Assembly: GCA_020444775.1 (NCBI GenBank)
Contig: JAGRHX010000047.1
Location: 1-6,404 of the forward strand
Direction of reading: 5' to 3'
DNA length: 6,404 nucleotides
Source of the DNA: Gammaproteobacteria bacterium
GTDB taxonomy: Bacteria; Pseudomonadota; Gammaproteobacteria; HK1
Position numbers and translations under genes: made by a program. How positions within the stretch are numbered: the stretch's first letter is position 1; each line of letters opens with the position of its first letter. Positions 5,938 through 6,404 of this stretch are shown piece by piece. Under the pieces are notes generated by a model, which saw nothing but the letters and a program-made list of their open reading frames with translations, was not told the DNA's origin and made no database searches.

Positions 5938-6404
5938 TCAGCCTTCCTGGCGCGGCGCGACGTTGGCGACGCCCGCCATCAGCGTGGCTGGGATGACGCT
6001 CTTCAGCTCGTCGACGCTGAACATGCCGTTCTCCGTGGTCTTGTAGATGACGCGCGCCTCCTCCCCGTAGCAATAGGTATGGAGTCGACCCTTCTCCGCG
6101 TGGAACAGCTGGCCGTTGACATCACCAGCCTCGTCGGTAAGCAGGTAGGCGACCATTGGCGCTACAAACTCGGGACCGGGCATGGCCATGCGTGCGTCGT
6201 ACTCGGCCTGGGTCAGCAGTCCTGCTTCCAGACGTCGCTTCCAACCGGCGATCACCGCGTCGTTCACGGTCATGCGGGTGGCGGCCATCGGGCACATGGC
6301 GTTGGCGGTGATGCCGTATCGGCCACACTCGCGGGTGATGGTGCGGGTCAGGCCGATGATCCCGGCCTTGGCCGCCGCATAGTTGCACTGGCCGACCGAG
6401 CCCT
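5938..6404 (-). CDS. Short-chain dehydrogenase/reductase (SDR), C-terminal part
   Basis: The gene enters from the right edge, so its start and NAD(P)-binding glycine motif are outside the window. The visible 154 residues (first full codon at 6402) open with GSVGQCNYAAAKAGIIGLTR, which gives the catalytic YxxxK as Y8 and K12 of the fragment. RYGITANAMCP (28-38) follows, where the usual PG turn reads PM, then AATRMT. After that come EFVAPMVAYLLTDEAGDVNGQ and a tail of about 55 residues ending in ANVAPRQEG. The VAP...YLLTDEA block and long tail recall SDRs related to the dehydrogenase part of type 2 multifunctional beta-oxidation enzymes, which oxidise 3-hydroxyacyl-CoA or steroid alcohols. The substrate here is not certain. 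An internal ATG at 6297 is not the start, because the catalytic motif lies upstream in the same frame. The permease follows on the same strand. Confidence 0.9.
   Translation of the reverse strand, partial: GSVGQCNYAAAKAGIIGLTRTITRECGRYGITANAMCPMAATRMTVNDAVIAGWKRRLEAGLLTQAEYDARMAMPGPEFVAPMVAYLLTDEAGDVNGQLFHAEKGRLHTYCYGEEARVIYKTTENGMFSVDELKSVIPATLMAGVANVAPRQEG

Noticed and set aside
5394..5996. Plus-strand open frame of 200 codons opposite the permease
   Set aside because: The minus strand encodes a full membrane protein with duplicated TauE motifs; this frame is its shadow.

Overview
The window reads as chromosomal DNA of a GC-rich, Gram-negative proteobacterium. A YghU-type glutathione transferase start, a CPXCG small protein, a TIGR02466-type oxygenase and a PEP-CTERM exported protein all fit this, and a gammaproteobacterium with an exosortase system seems most likely. 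The genus cannot be told from the sequence. Genes are packed tightly on both strands. No tRNA, rRNA, CRISPR array, insertion sequence or phage gene was seen, and no stretch over 300 bases lacks a gene; the longest gaps are about 195 bases.

Left part (1-1469): on the minus strand lie the first 30 codons of a YghU-like glutathione-dependent oxidoreductase and, upstream of it, a 67-residue CPXCG cysteine-rich protein. A 195-base divergent gap follows, then a plus-strand alpha/beta hydrolase that has a clear nucleophile and histidine but no acid at the usual place.

Middle part (1470-4368): a plus-strand 2OG-Fe(II) oxygenase of the TIGR02466 type has a plausible sigma70 promoter and a leader hairpin. 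It converges, 8 bases apart, on a minus-strand SAM methyltransferase. The methyltransferase is divergent from an AraC-family regulator with a cupin sensor domain, and the 151-base gap between them holds a perfect 14-base palindrome. The simplest reading is that the regulator controls the methyltransferase and itself, but this is inference.

Right part (4369-6404): a plus-strand PEP-CTERM secreted protein of unknown function overlaps, tail to tail by 17 bases, a minus-strand TauE/SafE-family permease. Upstream of the permease on the same strand is the C-terminal half of a short-chain dehydrogenase that runs off the window. Between these two is a perfect 10-base-arm inverted repeat.

The genes do not form an obvious single pathway. 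They look like separate transcription units: small-molecule redox and hydrolytic enzymes, one regulator with a likely target, one envelope protein and one anion exporter. Nothing points firmly to a new system. The best leads are the regulator/methyltransferase palindrome, the inverted repeat near 5900, the atypical catalytic acid of the hydrolase and the orphan PEP-CTERM protein.
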